Below are positions 1 to 7,013 of a DNA stretch of 11,525 nucleotides, in pieces. Source of the DNA: Planctomycetota bacterium. GTDB taxonomy: Bacteria > Planctomycetota > Phycisphaerae > Phycisphaerales > UBA1924. Position 1 is the first letter of the stretch. Each line of letters opens with the position of its first letter. The notes under the pieces are model-generated. The model saw nothing but the letters and a program-made list of their open reading frames with translations, made no database searches and was not told the origin of the DNA. The translations under genes were made by a program, and so were the position numbers. The stretch spans positions 1 through 11,525 of the forward strand of contig JAFLCM010000033.1 in the NCBI GenBank assembly GCA_017303565.1. The letters are read 5' to 3'.

Positions 1-1
1 C

Positions 2-1516
2 TTGCCCGGTGAGTACTCCCTCCTCGTCCGTGCGACGCGGAAGTACACGTTCGGTTCGATCTACGCCGACTTGGTGATGAACGACGGCCAGATGGAAACC
101 GACGCGGAGAGCGTGCCGGGGCCCTTTGTCGCCGATAACTCCTTAATGACAGCCATACGTCTCCGGATGGAAGGCCTTGGCACGCTGAGCCCGCCATCCG
201 ATCCGAACCGGGAGATCTGGCTTTTCATCCATGGCAGGAACGACTCCCCCGGCCTTGTCGGCTCTAGCACCTACTCGAACCCGATGGGCCGCCTGATCCG
301 CGCCGTGCAAGCCGCGGAGTCGATCCACTCCGCCGACCCACTCACGCTCGCTCTTGATTGGAGCGAAGGCGCCAGGGACAACGACAACCGCGGTCCCGAC
401 GACAACGCCGCGACGAGGTTCGGCGGCAGCCGCTGGATCCCCACCGTCGCAGAATGGGCCGCGGGCGAACTCCTGATGCGCGGCATCGAGGGCCCCCAGC
501 TCCGTGTGGTGGCCCACAGTTGGGGGACCTATGTCGCCCACCTGATCGGGGTGCGGATGAAGGAGATCCCGGTGTATGACGGGAGTTCCGGGGCCACGCT
601 GTCAACCAGCAAGATGCTGGCCGCGTTGTGCGCCATCGACCCCGCCGAGTCGGTCGCGAACTACATCGGAACCAGTTGGGTCGGTAGTCCGCAGCCCAAG
701 GACACGAACTACACGCTGTCGGCGGCGATGTCGTGGGCGTTCTTGACGAGCGTCTGGGCCGGCGACAAGCCGGTGGTCCGGTCCGCGCACTCTTCGCTCG
801 ATGCCGGCGTGCAAGGCGCGAATACGAGAGATTCACACTCGAACGGTCTTGAGCTTCTCGCCAGCGCGATGGAGAGGCTTCGCCAAGGCCCGCCCGATGC
901 CGATGACTCGCTGCTGCGGGAGTGCAGCCTCATGATGCTGGGGGGCGACGCGCCCGGGACATTCGCGGGCCTCTCGAACTCGGGATCGCGGGATGGCACG
1001 CTCGATGGCGTGCTGTTCGGGGCGCGGGAGGCGATCCGCGGCTCGTACGGTTCGGGTGGGCCGGAGGAGGAGGTTTGGCGACCCGTGTCCCTCTACCAGC
1101 TCGACACCCGAGGGCGGGCGAAGCTCGATACCTTCCAAGGCGCCGCGCCCCGTTCGTTCAACCTGACCCGTTCCGCCGCGGTCTCGCTGGCGCCGGGCCA
1201 GTCCTCCCGCGCCGTCGTCGACCGAGCCGTCACGCAACTCTGGTTCCGGGTCGACAATCCCCAGGGCCTCGAGCGCATCATCCTTGATTCTCACGGTCCC
1301 GGCGACACGCCCGATCTGCTTGTGGGATTCGGGACCCCTGATCCTCGATCGCCTCTGATCAACCTGCCGCTGCTCGAGGTCGAGAGCCAGAACGGGCGGC
1401 GTGTGCTCACGCTGCGCAACCCGGCCCCCGCCGGAAGAGCGCTCTGGTTCCAGGTCAAGGCCCCGGCACGCGACGTCGGGGTGCTCTTCACGCTCACGCC
1501 GGGGTCGGCACCGTGA
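2..1516 (+). CDS. Lipase-like alpha/beta hydrolase, 5' end outside window
   Basis: The frame is open from the window edge, so the true start lies upstream and only about 504 codons are seen. An FIHGRND segment near residues 75-81 fits the strand and oxyanion-loop region of an alpha/beta hydrolase. VVAHSWGTYVAHLIG around residues 169-183 is a nucleophile elbow (A-H-S-W-G, Ser173 in window numbering). AIDPAE, about 45 residues later, could carry the acidic residue, and the DSHSN segment could carry the histidine; these two assignments are inference. The last 130 residues, rich in V, L and P, look like a beta domain. Family knowledge suggests an esterase or lipase acting on an unknown substrate, perhaps outside the cytoplasm. 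The stop overlaps the next gene's GTG by 4 bases (GTGA), which suggests translational coupling. Family level is fairly secure; substrate is unknown. Confidence 0.7.
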   Translation: MPGEYSLLVRATRKYTFGSIYADLVMNDGQMETDAESVPGPFVADNSLMTAIRLRMEGLGTLSPPSDPNREIWLFIHGRNDSPGLVGSSTYSNPMGRLIRAVQAAESIHSADPLTLALDWSEGARDNDNRGPDDNAATRFGGSRWIPTVAEWAAGELLMRGIEGPQLRVVAHSWGTYVAHLIGVRMKEIPVYDGSSGATLSTSKMLAALCAIDPAESVANYIGTSWVGSPQPKDTNYTLSAAMSWAFLTSVWAGDKPVVRSAHSSLDAGVQGANTRDSHSNGLELLASAMERLRQGPPDADDSLLRECSLMMLGGDAPGTFAGLSNSGSRDGTLDGVLFGAREAIRGSYGSGGPEEEVWRPVSLYQLDTRGRAKLDTFQGAAPRSFNLTRSAAVSLAPGQSSRAVVDRAVTQLWFRVDNPQGLERIILDSHGPGDTPDLLVGFGTPDPRSPLINLPLLEVESQNGRRVLTLRNPAPAGRALWFQVKAPARDVGVLFTLTPGSAP

Positions 1517-2523
1517 GCCGGTCGCGGTGGCTCGTGAACTGTTCCGCCGTCGGCGTCTGCGCGTTCACCGTCTGGCTGTTCGTCAACCCGACCCGCACCG
1601 CCAACCCAGGATGGACCCCAAGCTCTTCCGTTTCCGCCACCGACGCTTCAACGCCGCCGACGACTCGGCGCGTCCCCGTAGATTCCATGGTTTCTCACAC
1701 CATCGCGATCGGCGCCGAACCGGTGCCGCCGCACGGCGTCCCAGCACCCCCAACCGAACTGTCACCGGAAGAGGCGGACGCATTCGTTGCCGCCTTGCCG
1801 ACCGACCAACGGCTCATCTTCCTGTTCGACTCGCTCCCACCGGGCGACCTCCGGTCCCGCGTCGGCTTCCGGATCCAGGACCTGACGCTCACCGACCCGG
1901 CGCCCGCCCTGTCGCTCTTCTTCCGCACCAGCGACCCCGAGATCTGGGGTCCCCTCAGCTATGCGCTCTCCCGCAGCGCGGACGCCAGCGTTGTCGATGC
2001 GATGGTTGACCTCTTTACTTCGGGGCAGCAGAGCCGGCAGCGGGCGAACGCCGACGCCGTGCTCTCGAACATCTCGAACCCTGCTGCCGCCCCGAGGCTG
2101 ATGGCTCAGTTCGACCTCGTCGGTGAGAGCACCACGCACCGCTAGCTCCGGGCCGCCTTGGCTCGCGGGCTCGGCACGATCGGCACCCCGGAGGCGGTTC
2201 ACTTCCTGTTTCAGGCCGCGCATGACGACCCCAACCCCCGCCGCGTGGAAGTTGGGATCGAGTCCGGGATCGCCTCGATCACCAGCCCCAACGCTCGCCC
2301 CGCGCTGCTCGACCTGCTCGCCAGCAACGGACTGGGCGAATCGGCCAAGGTCAGATGGCTCACGCTCGCGGCTCTTAGGCACCACCCCGATCCCGCCGTC
2401 GTCGTTGCGCTCAGACACCGCGCCCCCCTCGAGGCTTCGGCACTTCGGACGGCCATGCAGGACCTTGCCGAGGCGCTCGAAGCCGAGATCGAGTATTCCA
2501 GCAGCGAGACCTCCGCCGAATGA
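1513..2523 (+). pseudogene. Membrane-anchored HEAT-repeat-like protein split by an in-frame TAG
   Basis: A GTG start overlaps the stop of the hydrolase gene. The N-terminus is a basic stretch followed by a hydrophobic segment (about residues 8-24), which fits a signal peptide or anchor. A Pro/Thr/Ser-rich linker follows. The rest is helical, with repeats of the type ARGLGTIGTPEAVHFLFQAA and NARPALLDLLASNG, which resemble HEAT or PBS-lyase-like repeats used for protein contacts. A TAG at 2143-2145 ends the frame after 210 codons. The same frame then continues without another stop to TGA at 2521-2523, and the repeat pattern and GC-rich third positions continue across the break. A TTG at 2158 could restart translation of the last 121 codons. 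Explanations are a recent nonsense mutation, a base-call error or readthrough. The function is unknown; coupling suggests it works with the hydrolase. Confidence 0.65.
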
Positions 2524-2705
2524 GTCGTCGGATTCGCTGTTCGCTCCCTTTCAGGGCGACCGGGCCCACTTGATCAGCCGCCCGATAGCTCCGCCGGCTC
2601 GAAGTGATGCCGCCGCGGTCCGATGCTCGGAGGTCAGACTCGGGTCTGGCGGCCCTTGCACGGATCATGTGCCGACCATGTTGGGGGCCGACTCGTTCAT
2701 TGCTG

Positions 2706-3476
2706 TCATTTGCGTTGTGGATCGTGACCGAGAGGCAGTGCATTCAGCGTGTCGCGGACGGCTCGCCATCGGGGCAGGTGCCGGTCAAGAAGGGTCACAA
2801 ACCGCTTTCCGTGGGTTCGGTCGATGAGGTGCGCGAGTTCGTGCACGATCACATACTCGAGGCACTCACGCGGCTTCTTGGCGAGCTCAGTGTTCAGGCG
2901 GATCGCGCCGGCTTGCGGCGTGCAACTGCCCCACTTTGTCCGCATCTGCCTCACAATGACCGCGTTCACCGCTACCCCAAGCCGGGTGCTCCATCGCAGC
3001 ACCAAAGGAATCGTCTCGGCGCGGACTTGATCGCGATAGAAGCGAGACACAGTCGCGGCGTGACGGTCCGGAGAATCGCCCGGGCGGGCGTACAGGACAA
3101 GTGTGGAATGCACGGGCTCCACTCGGCGGTGTCCGTCGCCGTGCACAACTCGCAGCAGGTACCGCCGCCCCCAGAGGAAATGTGACTCTCGGTCCAGATA
3201 CTCCCGCGGCGGCTCGCGCTCTTGGTCCGCAAGTCGTCCCTGCTGCCTCCCGATCCAGTTGAGCTTTGAGACGAAGAACAGCCGGACCGCGCCCGTCGCC
3301 ATCGACGCCGGCGCGGCAACTCGGACGCGACCGGTCGGTGGCTGATTGCTCAGATGATCGCTCTTGATGTTCTTGCAGACGAGGTACACGGTGATGACGC
3401 CGAGACAAGCGATTGTTCGCCCGATACTCCCCCTGCTGTCAGATGACGGCGATGAGCCGCTTGATCTCGTCCGCAT
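2706..3476 (-). CDS. YgjP/DUF45-type zinc metallopeptidase
   Basis: The C-terminal half carries the family signature: MRTKWGSC, then YVIVHELAHLID (HExxH zinc site, catalytic Glu), then THGKRF with the third zinc histidine, and a typical LDRHLPRWRAVRDTLNALPL tail. The N-terminal half has TGRVRVAAPASM and VSKLNWIGRQQ, also usual for DUF45 proteins. These are SprT/WLM-related peptidases often found at the end of type I restriction-modification operons. The start is uncertain: the first ATG in frame (3476) lies inside the preceding HsdR-like fragment, and the family's usual start region (after GSIGRT) has no ATG. GTG codons further in are the alternatives. The segment VYLVCKNIKSDHLSNQPP looks like a slightly diverged family N-terminus. 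The gene may be losing its start along with its operon. It converges on the HEAT-repeat gene. Confidence 0.75.
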   Translation of the reverse strand: MRTRSSGSSPSSDSRGSIGRTIACLGVITVYLVCKNIKSDHLSNQPPTGRVRVAAPASMATGAVRLFFVSKLNWIGRQQGRLADQEREPPREYLDRESHFLWGRRYLLRVVHGDGHRRVEPVHSTLVLYARPGDSPDRHAATVSRFYRDQVRAETIPLVLRWSTRLGVAVNAVIVRQMRTKWGSCTPQAGAIRLNTELAKKPRECLEYVIVHELAHLIDRTHGKRFVTLLDRHLPRWRAVRDTLNALPLGHDPQRK

Positions 3477-3624
3477 CCTTGTTTAGCAGCGGCACGAGGG
3501 CCTGCTGGATCAGCAGCTCGCAGGGGCCGCCGTCGCGCCAGTCATCTGGCCGGACGCGACGAACGGTTTCGTCGATCAAGGCCGCGAGAGTGACGCGTTC
3601 GGAGTCACCCCAGGAGAGATCCTC
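3439..3624 (-). pseudogene. C-terminal fragment resembling type I restriction subunit HsdR
   Basis: On the minus strand a 61-codon frame runs from just after an in-frame TAA (3625-3627) to TGA at 3439-3441. It encodes ALIDETVRRVRPDDWRDGG, then CELLIQQALVPLLNKDADEIKRLIAVI. The third codon positions are strongly GC, as in real genes here. The VRPDDWR segment and the acidic DEIKRL end resemble HsdR C-termini. There is no start codon at a sensible place and no recognisable HsdR sequence further upstream, so it is a remnant. It sits directly before, and overlaps, the DUF45 peptidase frame, the order expected for the end of an hsd operon. The HsdR assignment is from memory of short motifs; a different restriction or helicase protein remains possible. 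Confidence 0.4.
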
Positions 3625-4099
3625 TTATCCAAGAGTGGTGTACTTCCGCGACTTCTGACCATATCTGAAGCATGTCGCGCCTTCCACACCACGCGAGGTG
3701 CGATTGGATCGCCGTCACTCACACTGCGCGAGGCTTTGACAGCTGGTGAAGCGCGTCGCCGGACAACCCTGAACACACTCAGACGTGCTCTCCGGGCGGC
3801 CGGCCAGCGAGCGCCCCTTGCTGCGCTCGTCGGCCGGCTGAGTTCAACGGTCGGTCGACATTGCGGAAATGGACCCGCCGCGTTGTTTGCTCGACTGCCC
3901 GGTCAGCCACAGGCAGGCGTGCCCCGCGATGCGATTGTACCTCCCACTCGTTAGCATGCGAGACACTATCGCAGCTTCCCATACTAAAATGATTAAAGGA
4001 ATGTCACCAGTGAGAAAATGAGCGAGATTTCGCATCGTATGTGGGCGCGTACAACGTGAAAACGGCCCGAAGCCCATTTCGTCGCGGGGGGTATGGGGG
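3625..4099. other. Non-coding stretch between restriction remnant and element
   Basis: I see no supported gene here. Short open frames exist on both strands but lack ribosome binding sites, domains and consistent codon bias. Notable contents are a long imperfect inverted repeat at 3799-3838 and an AT-richer pocket around 3980-4030 that stands out in this GC-rich window. Confidence 0.5.
3799..3838. repeat. Inverted repeat, large hairpin without U-tract
   Basis: GCCGGCC (3799-3805) pairs with GGCCGGC (3832-3838), and CGAGCGC (3808-3814) pairs with GCGCTCG (3823-3829). A 2x2 mismatch separates the two stems and the loop is 8 bases. No T-run follows on either strand, so it is not a classical terminator. 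It could be a protein-binding palindrome or an RNA structure. Confidence 0.45.
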
Positions 4100-4113
4100 G
4101 TCCGCGTTTGTCC
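4100..4113 (+). repeat. Candidate left attachment repeat (partner at 9757-9770)
   Basis: GTCCGCGTTTGTCC occurs here and, in the same orientation, at 9757-9770 beyond the integrase. A 14-base match could arise by chance in GC-rich DNA of this length. Its placement outside the whole cargo-plus-integrase block is what makes it a candidate attachment core. Confidence 0.4.
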
Positions 4114-4118
4114 CTCGT

Positions 4119-4138
4119 TGACCGCCGATGACCGCCGA
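4119..4138 (+). repeat. Tandem 10-base repeat beside candidate left end
   Basis: TGACCGCCGA is repeated twice back to back. The 10-base period matches one DNA helical turn, as does the TGTCC spacing at the right end (9746-9770). Such phased repeats are typical of recombinase or directionality-factor binding sites; that role is inferred. Confidence 0.4.
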
Positions 4139-4472
4139 TGGCCTCACGTTCGGCCCGTCGTCCGCGGGGCCTCGACCGCCAGCCTGCCCGCCAGACGGAG
4201 GGCGGATCGGTCGTAAATGCCTGATTTCACAGGACTTACGGGCAATCTGCATCGGTTGAGCGAACCAGTGACGCCGAACCCACCCCCCCGACCGACGCCA
4301 GGCGAGGACCTGGGGGCCGGCCGCCCCTGACCCTGCGTTGTCATGCCCCCCTCCCCCGTTGCTGGGCTGCTGGGGTGGCGAGGTGGGTGGTGTTGCGTTG
4401 TTGGCAAGGAAGCGGCGTGGTGCAAGTGGGGTGGTGGATCGGGGAATCTTGGGTGAAGTTGCCGAAAAGGTG
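4139..4472. other. Non-coding left end of element, rich in G and C tracts
   Basis: I see no supported gene. The stretch holds the inner direct repeat (4268-4290), C-tracts around 4283-4289 and 4345-4357, and many G-tracts on the plus strand between 4363 and 4453. TTGCC/GGCAA half-sites occur at 4403-4407 and 4459-4463, before the full palindrome at 4473-4487. It probably serves as control and recombination DNA. Confidence 0.4.
4268..4290 (+). repeat. Inner direct repeat, left copy (partner at 9570-9595)
   Basis: GTGACGCC at 4268-4275 is followed by AACCCACCCCCCCG at 4277-4290. At the right end the same two blocks occur in the same order and orientation (9570-9577 and 9582-9595) with a spacer of 4 bases instead of 1. 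Two co-linear exact blocks totalling 22 bases are unlikely by chance, although the second is low in complexity. A role as integrase arm sites or alternative ends is inferred. Confidence 0.5.
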
Positions 4473-4501
4473 TTGCCAAGGTGGCAAACTCACGATAGAC
4501 T
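4473..4501 (+). promoter_or_regulatory. Promoter with palindromic operator for the cargo operon
   Basis: TTGCCA (4473-4478) fits a -35 box, followed by a 17-base spacer and TAGACT (4496-4501) as the -10 box. The predicted transcription start falls at about 4508, the A of the first gene's ATG. A perfect palindrome, TTGCCA-AGG-TGGCAA (4473-4487), covers the -35 box and the start of the spacer, so a bound protein would block RNA polymerase. The Xre-type protein encoded at 8030 is the obvious candidate partner (inference). Confidence 0.5.
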
Positions 4502-4507
4502 TGGGGC

Positions 4508-4744
4508 ATGATGACCTCTCCAACCCCTTCGACGGACTCGAAACCGATGGCCCGAGCGACGAGGACGTACCGCGTGGAGTTCATGGCCCCGGGGGGAGAT
4601 TGGGGGTGGTGCGAAGTGTCGGCAGCCTCTCCGTCTGAAGCCGAGGCGGTAGTGCTGCTGTCCCGTCTGGTGTCGGAGACGCAGCCCCGGGCGCACGCTA
4701 CGCACGTCTTTGACCGGGAGCGGGAGGCGTTCATTCGGCTGTGA
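4508..4744 (+). CDS. Small hypothetical protein, first gene of cargo block
   Basis: The 78-codon frame starts with tandem ATG codons (4508 and 4511). The region TYRVEFMAPGGDWGWCEVSAASPSEAEAVVLLSRL has alternating hydrophobic residues and then a helix. It resembles small single-domain proteins of phages and islands in which an aromatic-rich sheet is followed by an S/A-S-E-A-E-A helix. I do not recognise a family. There is no separate ribosome binding site: the only purines upstream (GGGG at 4503-4506) are too close to the ATG. With the -10 box ending 6 bases before the ATG, a leaderless transcript is likely. Third positions are GC-rich, as in its neighbours. The function is unknown. Confidence 0.6.
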   Translation: MMTSPTPSTDSKPMARATRTYRVEFMAPGGDWGWCEVSAASPSEAEAVVLLSRLVSETQPRAHATHVFDREREAFIRL

Positions 4745-4771
4745 CGCGGGAGGGAAGCGACTTCACCCGGA

Positions 4772-4833
4772 CGCCCCTGCGGGGGCGAACGGGCCGAGCC
4801 GCGATGGTGCGAGCGAGGCATGGAGATTGACCC
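4772..4833 (+). promoter_or_regulatory. Repeated leader, copy 1: hairpin plus ribosome binding site
   Basis: CGCCCC (4772-4777) pairs with GGGGCG (4782-4787) around a TGCG loop. CGAACGGGCC (4786-4795) follows, then a GCCGCG..TGGTGCG segment, then GCATGGAGAT. The GGAGAT at 4822-4827 is 6 bases before the ATG at 4834. Copies 2 and 3 lie before 5467 and 7093. The hairpin has no U-tract, so it is more likely an mRNA-processing, stability or attenuation element than a simple terminator. Confidence 0.5.
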
Positions 4834-5394
4834 ATGACGACGACGACGATGCACGCGATGCGGGAGCGGATGGATCAGGTCGGGAACATCGGGCTGCTGA
4901 GTGGGGAGGGGATGGAGTTCCCGGTGCGGGTGCTGGACACGAAGGTTGTGTACGGGGTGCAGAGGTTCCTGGTGGAGCCTGTGGGGGGCAAGGGGCAGAA
5001 GTGGGCGGACGCCGTCCGCGTGCGGCCGATGCCCGCCCAGGGGCAGGCGGAGGCCAAGGAGGAGGCGAAGGCCCCCGAGGCTTCGTGGGAGTTCCTGCAC
5101 GGGCAGACGCTGGACCCGAGGGATCCGAGGGTTCAGGGGCGTGCGAGCGTTTGCACGCTGGTGCGGACGGGCCGTCCGGCGAACCCTGCGGGGATTCATG
5201 GGCTGGTGCGGCTGGAGCACTGGTCGAGGGGATTCAGGGACGCGGGGTCGATGCTGCGGTGGCAGGGTCGGGAGGAGTGGGCGATTCAGTACGACTTCAC
5301 GACGGGTGGGCGTGGCGGATCGACGCACCTGACGCTGGAGAGCGCGAAGGAGCGGTTTGCGATGGTGACCGCGCCCGAGACCGCTGGGGCGTGA
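4834..5394 (+). CDS. Hypothetical cargo protein, 186 aa
   Basis: The ATG lies 6 bases after GGAGAT. The N-terminal part (about residues 22-65), including GEGMEFPVRVLDTKVVYGVQ and then RFLVEPVGGKG, looks like a compact beta-rich fold, possibly SH3-like. A charged Ala/Glu/Lys linker (about residues 68-85) follows. The C-terminal part (about 86-186) contains several Trp and Arg residues (WSRGFRD, MLRWQGREEWAIQYDF) and ends in a helix. There is no signal peptide or membrane segment, so it should be cytoplasmic. I do not recognise the family or a catalytic motif. Start, codon bias and a well-placed ribosome binding site make it a convincing gene. It follows the first cargo gene by 89 bases and is preceded by the first of three related leaders. 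Confidence 0.65.
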   Translation: MTTTTMHAMRERMDQVGNIGLLSGEGMEFPVRVLDTKVVYGVQRFLVEPVGGKGQKWADAVRVRPMPAQGQAEAKEEAKAPEASWEFLHGQTLDPRDPRVQGRASVCTLVRTGRPANPAGIHGLVRLEHWSRGFRDAGSMLRWQGREEWAIQYDFTTGGRGGSTHLTLESAKERFAMVTAPETAGA

Positions 5395-5401
5395 CCCTGC
5401 C

Positions 5402-5466
5402 CGAACGGGCCCTACGGGGCCCGCTGGGCTGGGCCGCGTGGTGCGGACCCGCATGGAGATGACGAC
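5402..5466 (+). promoter_or_regulatory. Repeated leader, copy 2: hairpin plus ribosome binding site
   Basis: CGAACGGGCC (5402-5411) overlaps a hairpin formed by CGGGCCC (5406-5412) and GGGCCCG (5417-5423) with a TACG loop. CGCTGGGCTGG follows, then GCCGCGTGGTGCGG and GCATGGAGAT. GGAGAT at 5455-5460 is 6 bases before the ATG at 5467. It shares the CGAACGGGCC and GCCGCG..TGGTGCG blocks with copy 1, and CGCTGGG.CTGG with copy 3. Confidence 0.5.
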
Positions 5467-5781
5467 ATGGAAACCGACCCGAACGCCGCGAAGTACGTGC
5501 GCGGGCCGTACCTGGTGCTGGGCCGCAAGCGCGGTTCCGGCGAGTGGTGCGCGCTGATCGAGCATGGCTGGAGCGGGGTGCAGGTGTGCATCGGTCTGGC
5601 GCACGATGACTACGAGGGTCTCTTTGTGCTGCCGCTGTCGGTGGCCCGCGCCGGAATGGATCTGTTCGAGGCGTGCAAGCTGGCGCTCGAGCAGAACTGG
5701 GGGCAGCCGAAGGGGGTCTCGGTGCCGGCGCTTGACCCGATCCGCGCCGCCGTCGCAAAGGCCGAAGGGGGTGCCGCGTGA
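5467..5781 (+). CDS. Hypothetical cargo protein, 104 aa
   Basis: This short cytoplasmic protein has its ATG 6 bases after GGAGAT. The first half (residues about 10-60), with YVRGPYLVLGRKRGSGEWCA and then GVQVCIGLAHDDYEGLFVLP, reads as a beta-rich fold. The second half is a helix (VARAGMDLFEACKLALEQNW) and a short Pro/Ala-rich tail. I recognise no family. Its last four bases overlap the next gene's GTG start (GTGA at 5778-5781), so the two are translationally coupled. It is the first gene of a tightly packed three-gene module (5467-7000). The gene call is well supported; the function is unknown. Confidence 0.65.
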   Translation: METDPNAAKYVRGPYLVLGRKRGSGEWCALIEHGWSGVQVCIGLAHDDYEGLFVLPLSVARAGMDLFEACKLALEQNWGQPKGVSVPALDPIRAAVAKAEGGAA

Positions 5782-6140
5782 CGACGACCATCCACCCGAG
5801 TGAAGACCCGATGGGCGTGGCCCGCGCGGTCCTGCCCGACGTTCCCCACGCCCCGAGGCGCTACCTGCGGTGCAACTGCTGCGGGGGCGAGGCTGGGCGA
5901 TTCGTCCAGCACTGGAACCAAGACACGGGTTGGGGCATCTGCCGCGACTGCCTGGAGCGGTACTACATCGGCAAAGGGCACGACGCCGGGGGGGTTCTCT
6001 CGATCTTTGGCGTGGAGGGCGTGAACTACGCGAGCGCCGAGCAGTGGAAGCGGCTGAAGGCGAAGGAGGCGGCCGCGTGGGCGAAGTGGAAGCGGGAGAA
6101 CGGGATCGGCGTGGTCCAACCCGAAGGAGGTGCCTCATGA
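5778..6140 (+). CDS. Small zinc-ribbon-like cargo protein, 120 aa
   Basis: The GTG start overlaps the previous stop, and an AAGGGGG (5765-5771) serves as ribosome binding site. The core has CNCCGGEAGRF and then WGICRDCLERYY. The two cysteine clusters about 25 residues apart suggest a single zinc ribbon or knuckle. The C-terminal third is a Lys/Trp/Ala-rich helix (SAEQWKRLKAKEAAAWAKWK) that could bind nucleic acid or a partner. The product is probably a cytoplasmic accessory protein that binds DNA, RNA or another cargo protein; this is inference, and no family is recognised. The stop overlaps the next ATG by 4 bases (ATGA at 6137-6140), continuing the coupled module. Confidence 0.65.
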   Translation: MTTTIHPSEDPMGVARAVLPDVPHAPRRYLRCNCCGGEAGRFVQHWNQDTGWGICRDCLERYYIGKGHDAGGVLSIFGVEGVNYASAEQWKRLKAKEAAAWAKWKRENGIGVVQPEGGAS

Positions 6141-7000
6141 ACACGACGGACACGACCGTTGACCGGGTGCGGCGCGCGTTGTGCGCCTGCGAGCAGCTCC
6201 GGGACGCATACGCCCGGGCGAAGGGACCATCGGGCGCGGTGCAATGGGAGGACCTGGACGCCGCGCACGAGCTGGCGCTGAGCGCCCTGGAGGCCGCGCC
6301 GACGCCGCCCAAGCCAGCGACGGACCCGCTGCGCGTGGCCCTGGCCGACCTGCTGAACGCCCCGACGCTTGACGACGAGCACGGGTGCCCCTGCTGCGAC
6401 GGTGGCGGGAAGCGGTACACCGCTGGCGGGCGCGACGTGGAGCCGAAGCCGCACGATCTGGACTGCCCGCTTCACGCCGCACGCGAGGCGCTGGGCTGGG
6501 AGGGCGACAAGCCCGCCGAGGCTGCGACGCCAGGCGAGCCGGCGCGCCCGCTGGTGCTGGTGAACGTGATCGACGGAACGGCCCGGGCCGAGGCGTTCGA
6601 CTTGGGCGCGCCAAGCGTCGTGGTGCTGGACTGGGACGCCATGAAGCACGGCGATTTGACCCCAGACGACTGGACGGGCTTCACCGATGCCGAGTGGGAC
6701 GCGCTCGAGCGGCACGCTTCCGGCTGCGTCGAGGATCTGGCCGAGCGCGGATTCAAGCGTCCCGACTCGCCAGCGCCCGCGCGAGACCCAGCGCCACCGA
6801 TCCCGGACGCCGAGGTGGACGAGGCGACCCGCGCCAAGTACGTCGAGGCGGCGCGGCGGGAGTACGAGCGCGAGGGCGAGATCGAGATCGACGACAGCGC
6901 CGAGGTCTCAATGGGCGACGATCCCGGCGCGTACGTCCAAGCGTGGGTTTGGGTCTCGAACGACGAGGCAGGCATCGAGGACGAGGACAACGAGGCCTGA
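6137..7000 (+). CDS. Acidic hypothetical cargo protein with Cys-rich centre, 287 aa
   Basis: The ATG overlaps the previous stop and follows AAGGAGG at 6124-6130. I chose this start over longer upstream extensions for these two reasons. The N-terminus is helical (RVRRALCACEQLRDAY). Residues 84-113 contain C-P-C-C-D-G-G-G, then C-P-L-H, a likely zinc site. The middle, VVVLDWDAMKHGDLTPDDW then GFTDAEWDALERHASGCVE, is rich in Asp and Trp. The C-terminus, ARREYEREGEIEIDD followed by DDPGAYVQAWVWV, resembles a tail I recall from hypothetical proteins of phages and plasmids. Overall the protein is strongly acidic and lacks signals for export. It could be a nucleic-acid mimic or protein-binding factor, but that is speculation from charge alone. 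The family is unknown. Confidence 0.65.
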   Translation: MNTTDTTVDRVRRALCACEQLRDAYARAKGPSGAVQWEDLDAAHELALSALEAAPTPPKPATDPLRVALADLLNAPTLDDEHGCPCCDGGGKRYTAGGRDVEPKPHDLDCPLHAAREALGWEGDKPAEAATPGEPARPLVLVNVIDGTARAEAFDLGAPSVVVLDWDAMKHGDLTPDDWTGFTDAEWDALERHASGCVEDLAERGFKRPDSPAPARDPAPPIPDAEVDEATRAKYVEAARREYEREGEIEIDDSAEVSMGDDPGAYVQAWVWVSNDEAGIEDEDNEA

Positions 7001-7013
7001 CGCCCGCCCGCCC

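Noticed and set aside
2524..2705. Gap between the HEAT-repeat gene and the peptidase as a gene or terminator
   Set aside because: Only short GC palindromes are present, with no U-tract hairpin and no supported frame.
3487..3954. Plus-strand frame open from 3487 to 3954, including GEILLSKSGVLPR that faintly recalls HsdS
   Set aside because: The left part is antisense to the HsdR-like fragment, there is no start or ribosome binding site, and the resemblance is a few residues only.
4144..6420. Very long minus-strand open frame (758 codons)
   Set aside because: It lies opposite five genes with good starts and ribosome binding sites, and its product is Arg/Pro/Ser-rich without domains. Long antisense frames are a by-product of GC-rich third positions.
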